Below are positions 1 through 8,379 of a stretch of 64,000 bases of DNA, one piece after another. The DNA is taken from assembly GCA_032358255.1 (NCBI GenBank), contig JAULBX010011099.1, forward strand, positions 372,001 to 436,000. Reading direction: 5' to 3'. Both the position numbers and the translations under genes were made by a program. This DNA is from Heterotrichella gracilis. Taxonomy: Eukaryota; Sar; Xanthophyceae; Tribonematales; Xanthonemataceae. Each line of letters opens with the position of its first letter. Position 1 is the first letter of the stretch. The notes under the pieces were generated by a model. The model saw only the letters and a list, made by a program, of their open reading frames with translations, was not told the origin of the DNA and did no database searches.

Positions 1-72
1 TGGAATCGCCAAAATTTTTTGCCCACTGAAGGTGTTGCCCAATACTTTGAATTTGGTTTAGGAGTAGAATGA
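1..72 (+). CDS. C-terminal end of an unidentified protein (partial)
   Basis: An open frame enters from the left edge and stops with TGA at 70-72, giving 23 residues that end in YFEFGLGVE. The alternating aromatic/glycine ending resembles the last strand of an outer-membrane beta-barrel, but it is too short to identify. It converges on rng, with the rng terminator between the two. Confidence 0.4.
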   Translation, partial: WNRQNFLPTEGVAQYFEFGLGVE

Positions 73-217
73 CTATAAATATTTGTTTAAGCATATTTTA
101 ATTTGGCGCTAAGCGACTAATTTCTTTTTTAACGCATAAAAGTTTACTCAAAGTGGCTAAAACTATTATTAAAGATAAAAATTATAAATCAGACTTTTGT
201 ATCAGTTAATTTAAAAA

Positions 218-246
218 CAAAAAAGCCTCTTTTCAGAGGCTCTTTA
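218..246 (-). terminator. Rho-independent terminator of rng
   Basis: A 7-bp stem (AGCCTCT 224-230 with AGAGGCT 235-241) has a 4-base loop and, read on the minus strand, is followed by a T-run. It lies just after the rng stop codon. Confidence 0.75.
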
Positions 247-262
247 ATTATTTTTAGAAAAA

Positions 263-1819
263 CTATACGGCTATTTCATCCATGTCCTTATTAAAGAATT
301 TAAATTCTAAAATACCCTGACTGGCCATGCCTTGCACTTTTATCCATTGTTTGTGTTCAAAATACCATTTCCACTGGTGACTTCTAAACAATCCGCCTTT
401 TTTAATATAAGCTTCAACGTATGGATGAATGTTTAAGGTAATATTTTTTTGGTTTTGTTCTTTGATGATAAAACGAAGGGTATTATCAATTTGGTCAACA
501 AATAAAATACTTGGTTGCACTTGTCCGGTACCGCCGCAACTAGGGCAGGTTTCAAGCACTTCAATATTAACTTCGGGACGTAAACGCTGACGAGTTATTT
601 GAATTAAACCAAACTTACTTGGAGGTAAAATATTATGTTTGGCACGATCACTTTTCATCTCTTCTTTTAATTTATCAAAAAGAAGTTTACGATTTTCAGC
701 ACCGTGCATGTCAATAAAATCAACCACAATAATACCACCCATATCACGCACTTTTAACTGACGTGCTACTTCCACGGCAGCTTCGAGATTTACGTCTAAA
801 GCATTTTGCTCCTGTGTATTATCACTTTTCGCACGATTACCGCTATTCACATCAAACACGTGTAAGGCCTCGGTGTGCTCAATTACCAGATAAGCGCCAC
901 TTTTCATGTGCACGGTTTTGCCAAACAAACTTTTTATTTGTTTTTCAATTCCTAGTGCATCAAAAATGGGAAGTTTACCGTTGTATAATTTAAGAATATC
1001 AACTTTATCGGGAGAGATCGTTTTAATGTATGATTTAAGATCTTCAAAAACAGCAGGATCATTGACATGAATGGCATTGAAGGAGGCATTTAAAAAATCA
1101 CGCAAAATGGCATTACTTCTGTCTACTTCACCTAACACGCGCATAGGCGGTTGAGAGGTTTTGATGGCCTGAAAACAATCGTCCCAACGTTTAATAAGGT
1201 CGTTTAAATCCCCTTCCAGATCAGAAACCGACATGTTTTCGGCAACGGTACGCACAATCACACCAAAATTCTTCGGTTTAATTTTGTGCATCAATTCTTT
1301 TAAGCGGCTTTTTTCTTCAAAATTTCTGATCTTAGAAGAAACCGAAATTTTATCTGAAAATGGAATGAGAACAAGATACCGTCCGGCTAAACTAATTTCG
1401 GTGGTGATTCTTGGTCCTTTGGCACTGATAGGTTCTTTAGCCACCTGCACCAGCATGCTTTGACCTGATTTTACAATTTCATTGATCTTGCCATCTTTTT
1501 TTATTTCCGGCTCATTTTTAAAATACATCAAATTGCTCACGGTTTGTTTTCCGTTTTGAACATTTTCAACATATTTAATAAGTGATTGAGCCTGAGGCCC
1601 CAGGTCAAGATAATGTAAAAAGGCATCTTTTTCATACCCCACATCTACAAACGCAGCGTTAAGGCCGGTCATGACCTTTTTCGCTCTGCCTAAATAGATA
1701 TCGCCTACCGAAAATTTAGAGTTATTTTTCTCACGATGTAACTCTACCAGACGTTTGTCGTGCAGTAAAGCTATAACAACTTCGCTAGGCGTAGAATTAA
1801 TAATAAGTTCTTGATTCAC
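263..1819 (-). CDS. rng: Ribonuclease G (RNase E/G family)
   Basis: Endoribonuclease of the RNase E/G family, acting in rRNA maturation and mRNA decay. An S1 RNA-binding region lies at about residues 35-95. The metal-binding catalytic aspartates are D323 in FDVNSG and D367 in VDFIDM, and the CPSC zinc-link motif is at 425-428, so the catalytic core is complete at 518 residues. I start at GTG 1817-1819 because family members begin with an NQELIINSTPSEV-like sequence; an in-frame ATG at 1900 would add 27 unconserved residues. It is the last gene of a leftward HU-TPR-COX24-rng cluster, which opposes mutY. There is no C-terminal degradosome scaffold, as expected for the G type. Confidence 0.93.
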   Translation of the reverse strand: MNQELIINSTPSEVVIALLHDKRLVELHREKNNSKFSVGDIYLGRAKKVMTGLNAAFVDVGYEKDAFLHYLDLGPQAQSLIKYVENVQNGKQTVSNLMYFKNEPEIKKDGKINEIVKSGQSMLVQVAKEPISAKGPRITTEISLAGRYLVLIPFSDKISVSSKIRNFEEKSRLKELMHKIKPKNFGVIVRTVAENMSVSDLEGDLNDLIKRWDDCFQAIKTSQPPMRVLGEVDRSNAILRDFLNASFNAIHVNDPAVFEDLKSYIKTISPDKVDILKLYNGKLPIFDALGIEKQIKSLFGKTVHMKSGAYLVIEHTEALHVFDVNSGNRAKSDNTQEQNALDVNLEAAVEVARQLKVRDMGGIIVVDFIDMHGAENRKLLFDKLKEEMKSDRAKHNILPPSKFGLIQITRQRLRPEVNIEVLETCPSCGGTGQVQPSILFVDQIDNTLRFIIKEQNQKNITLNIHPYVEAYIKKGGLFRSHQWKWYFEHKQWIKVQGMASQGILEFKFFNKDMDEIAV

Positions 1820-1948
1820 ACGCGAATATTTTAAGTTATAAAATCTTAATACCTCTTGTAAACACTGTTTTCTGCCTTTAACGTCGACACTTTTAAGCAC
1901 AACATATTAAGAACAGCAGTAAATTGGTGAACATTTTGGCAAATAACA

Positions 1949-1983
1949 AATACGGAATCAGCTATACAGCCAATCCGTATTAG
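1949..1983 (-). terminator. Possible terminator between the COX24-like gene and rng
   Basis: AATACGGA at 1949-1956 pairs with TCCGTATT at 1974-1981 around a long loop, and the minus strand continues into a T-rich stretch. It may end transcription of the HU-TPR-COX24 genes before rng. The large loop makes this weak. Confidence 0.35.
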
Positions 1984-2011
1984 TAATATAAAAAAACAAT
2001 CAATTAAGTGA

Positions 2012-2101
2012 TTATTTCTTTTTATGGCGATTTTTTCTCAAACGTTTTTTGCGTTTGTGGGTTGCCATTTTATGTCTTTTTCTTTTCTTTCCGCTTGGCA
2101 T
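2012..2101 (-). CDS. 29-residue AURKAIP1/COX24-like basic protein
   Basis: A tiny very basic protein (MPSGKKRKRH... ending RKNRHKKK, 29 residues) with a full frame from ATG 2101 to TAA 2012. From memory, this is the short Bacteroidota protein annotated as AURKAIP1/COX24 domain-containing. The domain is related to mitoribosomal mS38 and mycobacterial bS22, so a role as a small-subunit ribosomal protein is likely but inferred. It lies between the TPR gene and rng on the same strand, which fits an RNA or ribosome context. Well over half of its residues are Lys, Arg or His. Confidence 0.8.
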   Translation of the reverse strand: MPSGKKRKRHKMATHKRKKRLRKNRHKKK

Positions 2102-2150
2102 GATCTTTAATTTTTAATTGTTATTAGTGATTTTCTTTAATTTATATCTG

Positions 2151-2972
2151 TCAATTTTTTTGTTTCAATTGTTCAATGTATTTATTTATTTCTAAGCGCG
2201 CCGTTATATCTGTGGTCTTAGACGAGTATATTTCAAGCATTTCGATCGTTTTTTTTGTCTCACCCAATTGCTCATAGGCATCCGCAAGATGCAAGTAAGC
2301 CTCAAGATAGTTCGGATCTAAGGCCACTACTTTGTTAAATCGACTGATGGCTTTATCTAATTGACCGCTCTTCACCGAGAAAAACGCAAAGGTGAGTTGT
2401 AATTTCACATTATTGCTGTCTGTTTTTTCAATTTCCTTTAATTGGTTGATGCCCTCCATAGGGTTTAACCCGCTTTCAACAAAACAAGAAGCTAACATGA
2501 TTTTTGAATCAATGTTTTTTGAATCAAGTTTTAATCCGTTTTGAAAACAGCGCATCGCACACTGATAAAGAACAGGCTCCTCGGTATTATCTTTTACAAA
2601 GGGAACTGAATAATAATATCTATTTCCTGCAATGAACCAATTTTCAGCCTTATTCGTTGATTTCGCCAGTTCTTCGGCATAAAAAGCAGCAAGGTCAGGA
2701 CGTTTTAAGGTATTCCATAAAACGCTAAGACTGTCAAATTGTTTGATAGAAACAAATTTGTCAAAACGCTGTTTTTCGTTTAAACCTAAATTCTTAATAG
2801 CTAAACTCAAATACACCTGTAGGTTAGCGTCTGCAGCAATTACTGCGGGGCCGTTTGTCAATTTGGCGTCATTATCAGAGCCCTTAGGACTCGTTTTTGG
2901 CGCAATAAATAAAAGAACGAAAAGTACTAAAGCGCCAAACAAAAGAATGACTTTAATTTTTTTGGCGCCCAT
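2151..2972 (-). CDS. Membrane-anchored TPR-repeat protein
   Basis: A protein of 273 residues with one N-terminal membrane segment at about residues 8-26 (LFGALVLFVLLFI) and then helical tetratricopeptide repeats. The clearest repeat is the stretch containing DKAISRFNKVVALDPNY and LEAYLHLADAYEQLG near residues 205-245. TPR proteins are protein-protein scaffolds; no catalytic motif is seen. It starts 4 bp after the HU stop codon, so the two are surely co-transcribed, and the arrangement HU-TPR-rng beside mutY recurs in Bacteroidota. The partner is unknown. Confidence 0.8.
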   Translation of the reverse strand: MGAKKIKVILLFGALVLFVLLFIAPKTSPKGSDNDAKLTNGPAVIAADANLQVYLSLAIKNLGLNEKQRFDKFVSIKQFDSLSVLWNTLKRPDLAAFYAEELAKSTNKAENWFIAGNRYYYSVPFVKDNTEEPVLYQCAMRCFQNGLKLDSKNIDSKIMLASCFVESGLNPMEGINQLKEIEKTDSNNVKLQLTFAFFSVKSGQLDKAISRFNKVVALDPNYLEAYLHLADAYEQLGETKKTIEMLEIYSSKTTDITARLEINKYIEQLKQKN

Positions 2973-2976
2973 TTTT

Positions 2977-3291
2977 TTAATCTAAATTTTTTGGCAGAGG
3001 TTCAGCAGTTTTTACATTACGCTTCACTCTGTCTGAAAAAGTTTTAGCAGCTTTAAATGCCGGAATGTAATGTGCCGGAATTACCACTGTTGTATTTTTT
3101 GAAATATTTCTTCCAATTTTTTCAGCGCGCTTTTTTACCACAAAGGTCCCAAAGCCTCTTAAATACACATTTTTACCTTCAACCATTGAATTGCGTATGG
3201 TCTTCATAAACGCTTCTACTGTAGCCTGCACAGCCATTTTTTCTATGCCGGTTTTTTCTGAAATTTCATTAACTATATCTGCCTTGGTCAT
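2977..3291 (-). CDS. HU-family DNA-binding protein
   Basis: Histone-like DNA-bending protein of 104 residues, a little longer than the usual 90 because of a C-terminal tail ending in AEPLPKNLD. The N-terminal dimerisation helices (TKADIVNEISEKTGI) are followed by the GFGTF turn at 46-50 and the beta-arm region with IPAHYIPAF. It would bind DNA as a dimer. It is the first gene of the leftward cluster, and a good TAnnTTTG -7 element lies upstream at 3338-3345. Which HU/IHF subtype it is cannot be decided from this sequence. Confidence 0.92.
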   Translation of the reverse strand: MTKADIVNEISEKTGIEKMAVQATVEAFMKTIRNSMVEGKNVYLRGFGTFVVKKRAEKIGRNISKNTTVVIPAHYIPAFKAAKTFSDRVKRNVKTAEPLPKNLD

Positions 3292-3337
3292 TTTACAAAC
3301 TATTTAAAATCAATTAATTGTATTTTAAAACGGGCAG

Positions 3338-3345
3338 CAAAGATA
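3338..3345 (-). promoter_or_regulatory. -7 promoter element upstream of HU
   Basis: The minus strand reads TATCTTTG, a perfect Bacteroidota TAnnTTTG -7 box, 46 bp upstream of the HU start codon. No clear TTTG -33 box lies at the expected 19-20 bp spacing, so this is only a partial match. Confidence 0.35.
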
Positions 3346-3431
3346 CTACTATTATTATGATTTGGAAATATTTTTTCGACTTTTGCCAATTATCCTTAAA
3401 AAAGGAATAAATACGCTAATTTTAAGCCTTT

Positions 3432-4520
3432 ATGGAGTCTTGGTTTGCACAAACGTTAATAAAATGGTACCAAAAACATAAACGCGATCTGCCCTGGCGC
3501 CATGTAAAAGATCCTTATAAGATCTGGCTTTCAGAAATCATTCTTCAGCAAACGCAAGTGGCTCAGGGATTGAGTTATTATTTAAAGTTTACATCTACCT
3601 ACCCAACGGTGAAAAGTCTGGCCAAGGCTTCTGAAGACGAAGTATTGCGGCTTTGGCAAGGTTTAGGATATTATTCCAGGGCCAGAAACTTGCATTTTGC
3701 CGCCAAAAACATCGTTACAAGTCATAAAGGGGTTTTCCCTTCTACCTATGTTGAAATTAAGGCACTAAAAGGCATTGGAGACTATACCGCAGCTGCTATT
3801 GCCAGTTTTGCATACAATCTGCCTCACGCCGTAGTAGACGGCAATGTTTACAGGGTGTTGAGCCGAGTTTTTGGAGTTTACAGCCCTATCGACAGCTCTT
3901 CGGCTAAAAAAGAGTTTCAGAATTTGGCAAATATGCTTCTGGATGTAAAAGATCCGGCCACGCATAACCAGGCTATAATGGAATTTGGCTCACAGTATTG
4001 TAAGCCCACTCAGCCCGATTGCGAAAATTGTGTATTAAACCAAAAATGTTTTGCCTTTAAAAATCATGCGGTGACCGAATTACCGCATAAGACGAAAAAG
4101 ACCAAGGTGCGTAACAGGTATTTTAATTATTTGGTGCTAATCGATAAAAAAGGTCAAATAGAGATCAACAAACGAACTAAAAAAGATATCTGGCAGGGTT
4201 TATACCAGTTTCCACTCATTGAATCGGAGAAAGAACTTTCAGAACCTGTTTTTTTACAAACAAAAGAGTGCAAAAAAATGCTGGGAAAAAAACCTGGCAT
4301 CACTTTTGTCTCTAAGCAGTATAAACATGTGTTAAGCCACCAGCACCTATATGCTCGATTTTATGTGATTCAAATGGACACAATATTTAAAACAGACCGG
4401 ACGAAAAAAGGTCTCGAAAAAAATACCTTTTATGTTGAACGCAAAAAGCTAAATACCTTGGCTTTTCCCAGATTGATAGAAAAATTCATGAATGAGGTAT
4501 TATTTAAAGAAATAGTATAA
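3432..4520 (+). CDS. mutY: A/G-specific adenine glycosylase MutY
   Basis: Base-excision repair enzyme that removes adenine mispaired with 8-oxoguanine. The HhH-GPD fold is intact: catalytic Glu35 in SEIILQQTQV, the hairpin GIGDYTAAAI near 114-123, catalytic Asp136 in VVDGNVYR, and the 4Fe-4S cluster cysteines C190, C197, C200 and C206 with C-x6-C-x2-C-x5-C spacing. A NUDIX-like C-terminal domain for 8-oxoG recognition fills about residues 225-355. The length of 362 matches the family. It diverges from HU. The ssb gene that often follows mutY in this phylum is absent; yceI follows 22 bp later. Confidence 0.96.
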   Translation: MESWFAQTLIKWYQKHKRDLPWRHVKDPYKIWLSEIILQQTQVAQGLSYYLKFTSTYPTVKSLAKASEDEVLRLWQGLGYYSRARNLHFAAKNIVTSHKGVFPSTYVEIKALKGIGDYTAAAIASFAYNLPHAVVDGNVYRVLSRVFGVYSPIDSSSAKKEFQNLANMLLDVKDPATHNQAIMEFGSQYCKPTQPDCENCVLNQKCFAFKNHAVTELPHKTKKTKVRNRYFNYLVLIDKKGQIEINKRTKKDIWQGLYQFPLIESEKELSEPVFLQTKECKKMLGKKPGITFVSKQYKHVLSHQHLYARFYVIQMDTIFKTDRTKKGLEKNTFYVERKKLNTLAFPRLIEKFMNEVLFKEIV

Positions 4521-4542
4521 ATTTGATATAAATTAATTAAAT

Positions 4543-5097
4543 ATGAAAAAGCTTATTTTACTTTTTGTTGTCATCTTTTCCTTGTCGGGCTATGCGCAAA
4601 TATACACTGCTAAAAGCGGACAAACATCCATTAACTTTTTCTCAAAAGCCCCCATGGAAGACATTGAGGCTACTAATAAAGGGAACACGGTCGTGGTTTT
4701 AAAAGCCTCCACCGGAGATATTCAAATGAGCATCAGCATGCTGGGTTTTAAATTTAAAAACGGACTCATGGAAGAACATTTTAATGAGAATTACGTAGAG
4801 ACCGAGAAATTTCCGAACGCTGTTTTCAAAGGAAAAATTAATGAGGTGATTGATTATACCAAAGATGGTGACTATACGGTAACAGTTACCGGCAAAATGG
4901 AAATACACGGTGTTTCTAAGGATGTCACCATTACAGGGAGCTTACAGAAAAAAGCAAATGAGATCAAGCTGGCTTCCAAGTTCAAAATTAAAGTGGCCGA
5001 TTATAATATCAAAGTTCCAAGTATGTATGTAAGTAATATTGCCGAAGAGGTGGATGTTACTTTTAGTTCCGTTTTAGAGCCATATCAAAAGAAATAA
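4543..5097 (+). CDS. YceI-family secreted protein
   Basis: A 184-residue protein with a signal peptide at 1-18 (MKKLILLFVVIFSLSGYAQ). The YceI lipocalin-like beta-barrel follows, with the typical strands SINFFSKAPMEDIEA, KFPNAVFKGKI, VTGKMEIHGVSKDVTITG and VADYNIKVPSMYVSNIAEEVDVTF. Family members bind isoprenoid-like lipids in the periplasm; the ligand here is not known. It sits 15 bp before the DUF5777 barrel protein, a pairing common in Bacteroidota, so the two probably work together at the outer membrane. Confidence 0.88.
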   Translation: MKKLILLFVVIFSLSGYAQIYTAKSGQTSINFFSKAPMEDIEATNKGNTVVVLKASTGDIQMSISMLGFKFKNGLMEEHFNENYVETEKFPNAVFKGKINEVIDYTKDGDYTVTVTGKMEIHGVSKDVTITGSLQKKANEIKLASKFKIKVADYNIKVPSMYVSNIAEEVDVTFSSVLEPYQKK

Positions 5098-5112
5098 CTT
5101 AGCTGTTGTCAT

Positions 5113-6063
5113 ATGAAATTAGGTGCCAAATTCTTTATTTTTTGCGTTTCTCTATTTATTACTACTAAGATCCATTCACAGGAAGATCTTTTAAGTTTAT
5201 TAGACGAGAGCAAAGATGATAAACCTAAGAAGGTTTACGCCACGTTTAAAACCGTAAAGATTGGAAATGCACAAAGTATAGAAACCGTTAAGAAAAATCA
5301 CCTTGATTTTGGAATCAGCCACCGTTTTGGAAATATATATGACAGCAATTTGGATAATCCGGTAAATGAGATGTTTCAGTCGGCCTTTGGTTTAGACAAT
5401 GCCTCAGATATTAGAATCAGCTTTGACTACGGAGTACTCGATAACCTGAGTATTGGAATTGGCAGAAGTAAAATGAATAAACTGATTGACGGAAATTTAA
5501 AGTGGAAGATCCTTCAGCAAACAGCCGATTTTAAAATGCCGATCTCATTGGCCTTTTTTGGTTGTGTGGGCTACTCACATGCGCCAACCTCAGTCTTATA
5601 CAATGGAGTGGAAAAAGACTTTCCAACCAAAGAAGCCCACCGTTTTAATTATTTTAGTCAGATCATCATTGCCAGCAAATTAAACAAATGGCTTTCGCTC
5701 GAAATTCTTCCAAGTTATATGTATCGAAATTTCATTAAAGAAAATGTGAATGCAAATAATGGTGCAGAAGATCAGAATGGTTTTTTTAGCATAGGTATTG
5801 GCGGACGAATTAAACTCAATAAACGCATGAGTATTATTGGAGATTATTTTTACAATGTAGCGCCGTATTACCAAAACAGTGATGTGGTATTTAATCCATT
5901 AGCACTTGGCTTTGAAATAGAAACCGGGGGACACGTGTTTAGCATGTTCTTTACCAATGCCTCGGGTTTAATTGAAAACAACTTCATTCCATATACTACA
6001 GATAGTTGGAATAACGGACAAGTAAAACTAGGATTCCGAATTTCCCGTACCTTTGCCCTCTAA
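5113..6063 (+). CDS. DUF5777-family beta-barrel protein
   Basis: A 316-residue protein with a signal peptide at about 1-22 (LFITTKIHSQ). The body shows a run of amphipathic strands typical of an outer-membrane barrel and ends in VKLGFRISRTFAL, with the aromatic/hydrophobic C-terminus expected of such proteins. The central DFGISHRFGNIYDSNLDN and DIRISFDYGVLDNLSIGIG segments match what I know of DUF5777. The transported or bound ligand is unknown. It is translationally close to yceI upstream and directly abuts the DUF4271 gene downstream. Confidence 0.8.
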   Translation: MKLGAKFFIFCVSLFITTKIHSQEDLLSLLDESKDDKPKKVYATFKTVKIGNAQSIETVKKNHLDFGISHRFGNIYDSNLDNPVNEMFQSAFGLDNASDIRISFDYGVLDNLSIGIGRSKMNKLIDGNLKWKILQQTADFKMPISLAFFGCVGYSHAPTSVLYNGVEKDFPTKEAHRFNYFSQIIIASKLNKWLSLEILPSYMYRNFIKENVNANNGAEDQNGFFSIGIGGRIKLNKRMSIIGDYFYNVAPYYQNSDVVFNPLALGFEIETGGHVFSMFFTNASGLIENNFIPYTTDSWNNGQVKLGFRISRTFAL

Positions 6064-6786
6064 GTGACTGTTGAATTCGAACATATTTTTCGTAACCACC
6101 TTCTTCAAAAACAAAGTTCCGGACCTGTTTTTAATCCCTCTGAAGACCTTATATGGCCTTCGGTTTATCTTTTTTTGTGTTTAGTTCTACTTTCTTTAAT
6201 AAAGGCTTCTTCTATTGAAAAAGTGATTCGCATTGTTCAATCAACTTTAAATAAACAGGTATTGCAGCAGCTCGAAAGAGAAGAGGCCAATCCATATAAG
6301 TTTTATTCTATGGGGCTGATTACTTTTTTCTTACTTAACCTCACCTTTTTGATTTATAAAATAAATAGTATTTATGAGGTGATTTTAATTGAATCTTCAG
6401 ATTGGCTTCAGTTTGCCTTTTTCTTTGGTTTGCTTGTTATCGGTTATTTTCTTAAAACATTCATTAATTGGATGATCGCTTTTTTTACCAACGAAGAAAA
6501 AATCGTTTCCGAATATGTGATACGTGCAACACTCATCAATCAAGCTTTTGGTTTGTTTTTATTTCCCTTGGTGATCTTGATTGAGTTCAGTCCATTTAAT
6601 CCGCTTACTTTTATTTTGCCGGCTTTGTTATTGCTTGCCTTTTCCTTTATACTAAAATGGTATAGAGGCCTAATTAGGGGCTTAATTGATGAAAGAATAG
6701 GATTATTGCAAATTTTCACCTACTTTTGCGGATTAGAAATTTTACCGGTTTTTGTTTTGGTGAAGTTTGTAATCGAAACTTTTTAA
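6064..6786 (+). CDS. DUF4271 membrane protein
   Basis: An integral membrane protein of 240 residues with five to six hydrophobic segments (for example VYLFLCLVLLSLI, MGLITFFLLNLTFLIY, LQFAFFFGLLVIGYFL, LTFILPALLLLAFSFIL). It matches the DUF4271 family seen next to hemD in many Bacteroidota. The frame opens with GTG at 6064, immediately after the DUF5777 stop codon, so translation is probably coupled. Its position between a barrel gene and hemD is conserved, but its function is not known. Confidence 0.78.
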   Translation: MTVEFEHIFRNHLLQKQSSGPVFNPSEDLIWPSVYLFLCLVLLSLIKASSIEKVIRIVQSTLNKQVLQQLEREEANPYKFYSMGLITFFLLNLTFLIYKINSIYEVILIESSDWLQFAFFFGLLVIGYFLKTFINWMIAFFTNEEKIVSEYVIRATLINQAFGLFLFPLVILIEFSPFNPLTFILPALLLLAFSFILKWYRGLIRGLIDERIGLLQIFTYFCGLEILPVFVLVKFVIETF

Positions 6787-6800
6787 ATAACAGGCAATTA

Positions 6801-7895
6801 ATGGCAGCAAAGAAGAAAGCAGTCAAAGGGAAAGGCGAGAAGAAGCAAATTAAAAAGCTAGTCAAAGCCCCAAAAGGGAAATCTGTAACTAAGCCATTAA
6901 AAGCTGCCGTTAAGGCAAAGCCAATTCCTAAAAAGATCAAATCAAGCCCTGTTAAAAAAAACACTCCTAAACCGGTTTCCCCTAAACAGAAATTGCCTAA
7001 AGAAAAAAAGGTAATTATTCAATCTGAGGCCAAAGAACCCATTGAAAAAGCCTTAATTATTAAACGGGTACGTAAATCATCTAAAAAGCAGATCATCACC
7101 ATGCCGGCACCTCCGGCAATTGAAGTCAGTAATTACCCAAAGAACAAAGTAAAGAACATTCTTGTATCACAGCCAAAGCCAATAGAGGGGGATAAAAACC
7201 CATATTACGAGCTGGCTAAAAAATATCATTTAGGTGTTACCTTCAGGCAATTCATTAAGGTGGAAGGATTAAGTTCTCAGGAATTCAGAGCACAACGAAT
7301 AGATATTTTAGAACACGGCGCAGTCATTTTAACCAGCAAACTGGCTGTTGATCATTATTTCAGAATTTGCAATGAAATGCGCATTACAGTTCCTGAAAGC
7401 ATGAAATACTTCTGTATTAATGAACAAACAGCTTATTATCTTCAAAAATACATACAGTATCGTAAACGTAAAATATTTTTCGGGCATGGAACTATTCTTG
7501 ACCTTGTGGATGTGATTCGCAAAAACAAAGCCGAAAAGTTTTTATTGCCTGCCAGTGATGTGCATAAAGAACAGATTGTTGATTTTTTAGATGAGGTTAA
7601 AATCACCTTCACCAAAGCTACTTTTTATAAAACGGTAAGCGCCGACTTAAGTGATATCAAATCACTTTCTGAATTTGATATTCTGGTGTTCTTCACACCG
7701 GTTGGGATCAAATCACTGAAACAAAATTTTCCAAATTTTAAACAGGCAAATACCCGCATCGCAGCCTTTGGTCATGCTACTGCCACCATGGTAAAAAACT
7801 TGGGTTATCGTTTAGATATTTTTGCGCCAAATCCTAAAAATCCTAGTATGACAGGGGCTTTGGATGCTTATATCAAAGAAGCAAATAAAAAGTAA
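6801..7895 (+). CDS. hemD: Uroporphyrinogen-III synthase with a Lys-rich N-terminal extension
   Basis: HemD closes and isomerises hydroxymethylbilane to uroporphyrinogen III in haem synthesis. The enzymatic part occupies about residues 130-364: FRAQRIDILEHGAVILTSKLAVDHYFRIC, the central FLLPASDVHKEQIVDFL region, and FDILVFFTPVGIKSL with FGHATATMVKNLGYR near the end. The first 130 residues are a Lys/Pro/Ala-rich, probably disordered tail not needed for catalysis in the family. I use the ATG at 6801; an upstream frame overlapping DUF4271 is out of character. Convergent with rnpA, 7 bp apart. Confidence 0.85.
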   Translation: MAAKKKAVKGKGEKKQIKKLVKAPKGKSVTKPLKAAVKAKPIPKKIKSSPVKKNTPKPVSPKQKLPKEKKVIIQSEAKEPIEKALIIKRVRKSSKKQIITMPAPPAIEVSNYPKNKVKNILVSQPKPIEGDKNPYYELAKKYHLGVTFRQFIKVEGLSSQEFRAQRIDILEHGAVILTSKLAVDHYFRICNEMRITVPESMKYFCINEQTAYYLQKYIQYRKRKIFFGHGTILDLVDVIRKNKAEKFLLPASDVHKEQIVDFLDEVKITFTKATFYKTVSADLSDIKSLSEFDILVFFTPVGIKSLKQNFPNFKQANTRIAAFGHATATMVKNLGYRLDIFAPNPKNPSMTGALDAYIKEANKK

Positions 7896-7902
7896 AGTCC
7901 CT

Positions 7903-8238
7903 TTATATTTTTCGTAATAGTTTTTGAATGGCTTTGTCAATAGCCTCAAAGTCTTCTTCTTTTTTACTGATGTAAATGAAGGCCAAGAGTACTTTTTTAT
8001 TTTTCTCTTCCATAGAAGTGTACCACTCACCTTTAAAAACGCGATAGGCTTCCCGCATTCTTCTTTTTAAGGTATTACGATCGTGCGCTTTTTTAAATAA
8101 ACGTTTAGGCGCAACAAACATGGCTTGCGCAGGATAAATAAGATTCACAGGAGTTTCCAAATACACCAGTTTAATAGGGTAGGAGGCGTGAGAAAGCCCT
8201 TCCTTAAAAAGAAGTTCCATTTGCTTTCTGCTGCACAA
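7903..8238 (-). CDS. rnpA: Ribonuclease P protein component
   Basis: Protein subunit of RNase P, which matures the 5' ends of tRNAs together with the M1 RNA. The RNR signature AHDRNTLKRRMREAYR is intact at about residues 51-66, with PKRLFKKA just before it. Coordinates here use the TTG at 8236-8238. However, the frame stays open upstream to a TAA at 8269-8271, and those codons encode IKNTFHKQERL, which looks like the conserved family N-terminus. The true start may therefore be a non-standard ATC at 8266-8268. See findings. Confidence 0.9.
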   Translation of the reverse strand: MCSRKQMELLFKEGLSHASYPIKLVYLETPVNLIYPAQAMFVAPKRLFKKAHDRNTLKRRMREAYRVFKGEWYTSMEEKNKKVLLAFIYISKKEEDFEAIDKAIQKLLRKI

Positions 8239-8325
8239 TCGTTCTTGTTTATGAAATGTGTTTTTGATTTAACTGTCTTGTTTGTTAGTTAAGGATCTTC
8301 AGAGCCTTTGTTAATTCAATCCTAA

Positions 8326-8358
8326 TTTTTGTTTGGTAAAGATAATTTTTTACTTTTA
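8326..8358 (+). promoter_or_regulatory. Candidate promoter of bTHX
   Basis: TTTTTG at 8326-8331 is followed after 19 bp by TACTTTTA at 8351-8358, close to the Bacteroidota -33 TTTG / -7 TAnnTTTG pattern with one mismatch in the final base. It lies about 20 bp upstream of the bTHX start codon. Confidence 0.45.
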
Positions 8359-8379
8359 CACAAAACTAAACTATTATTT

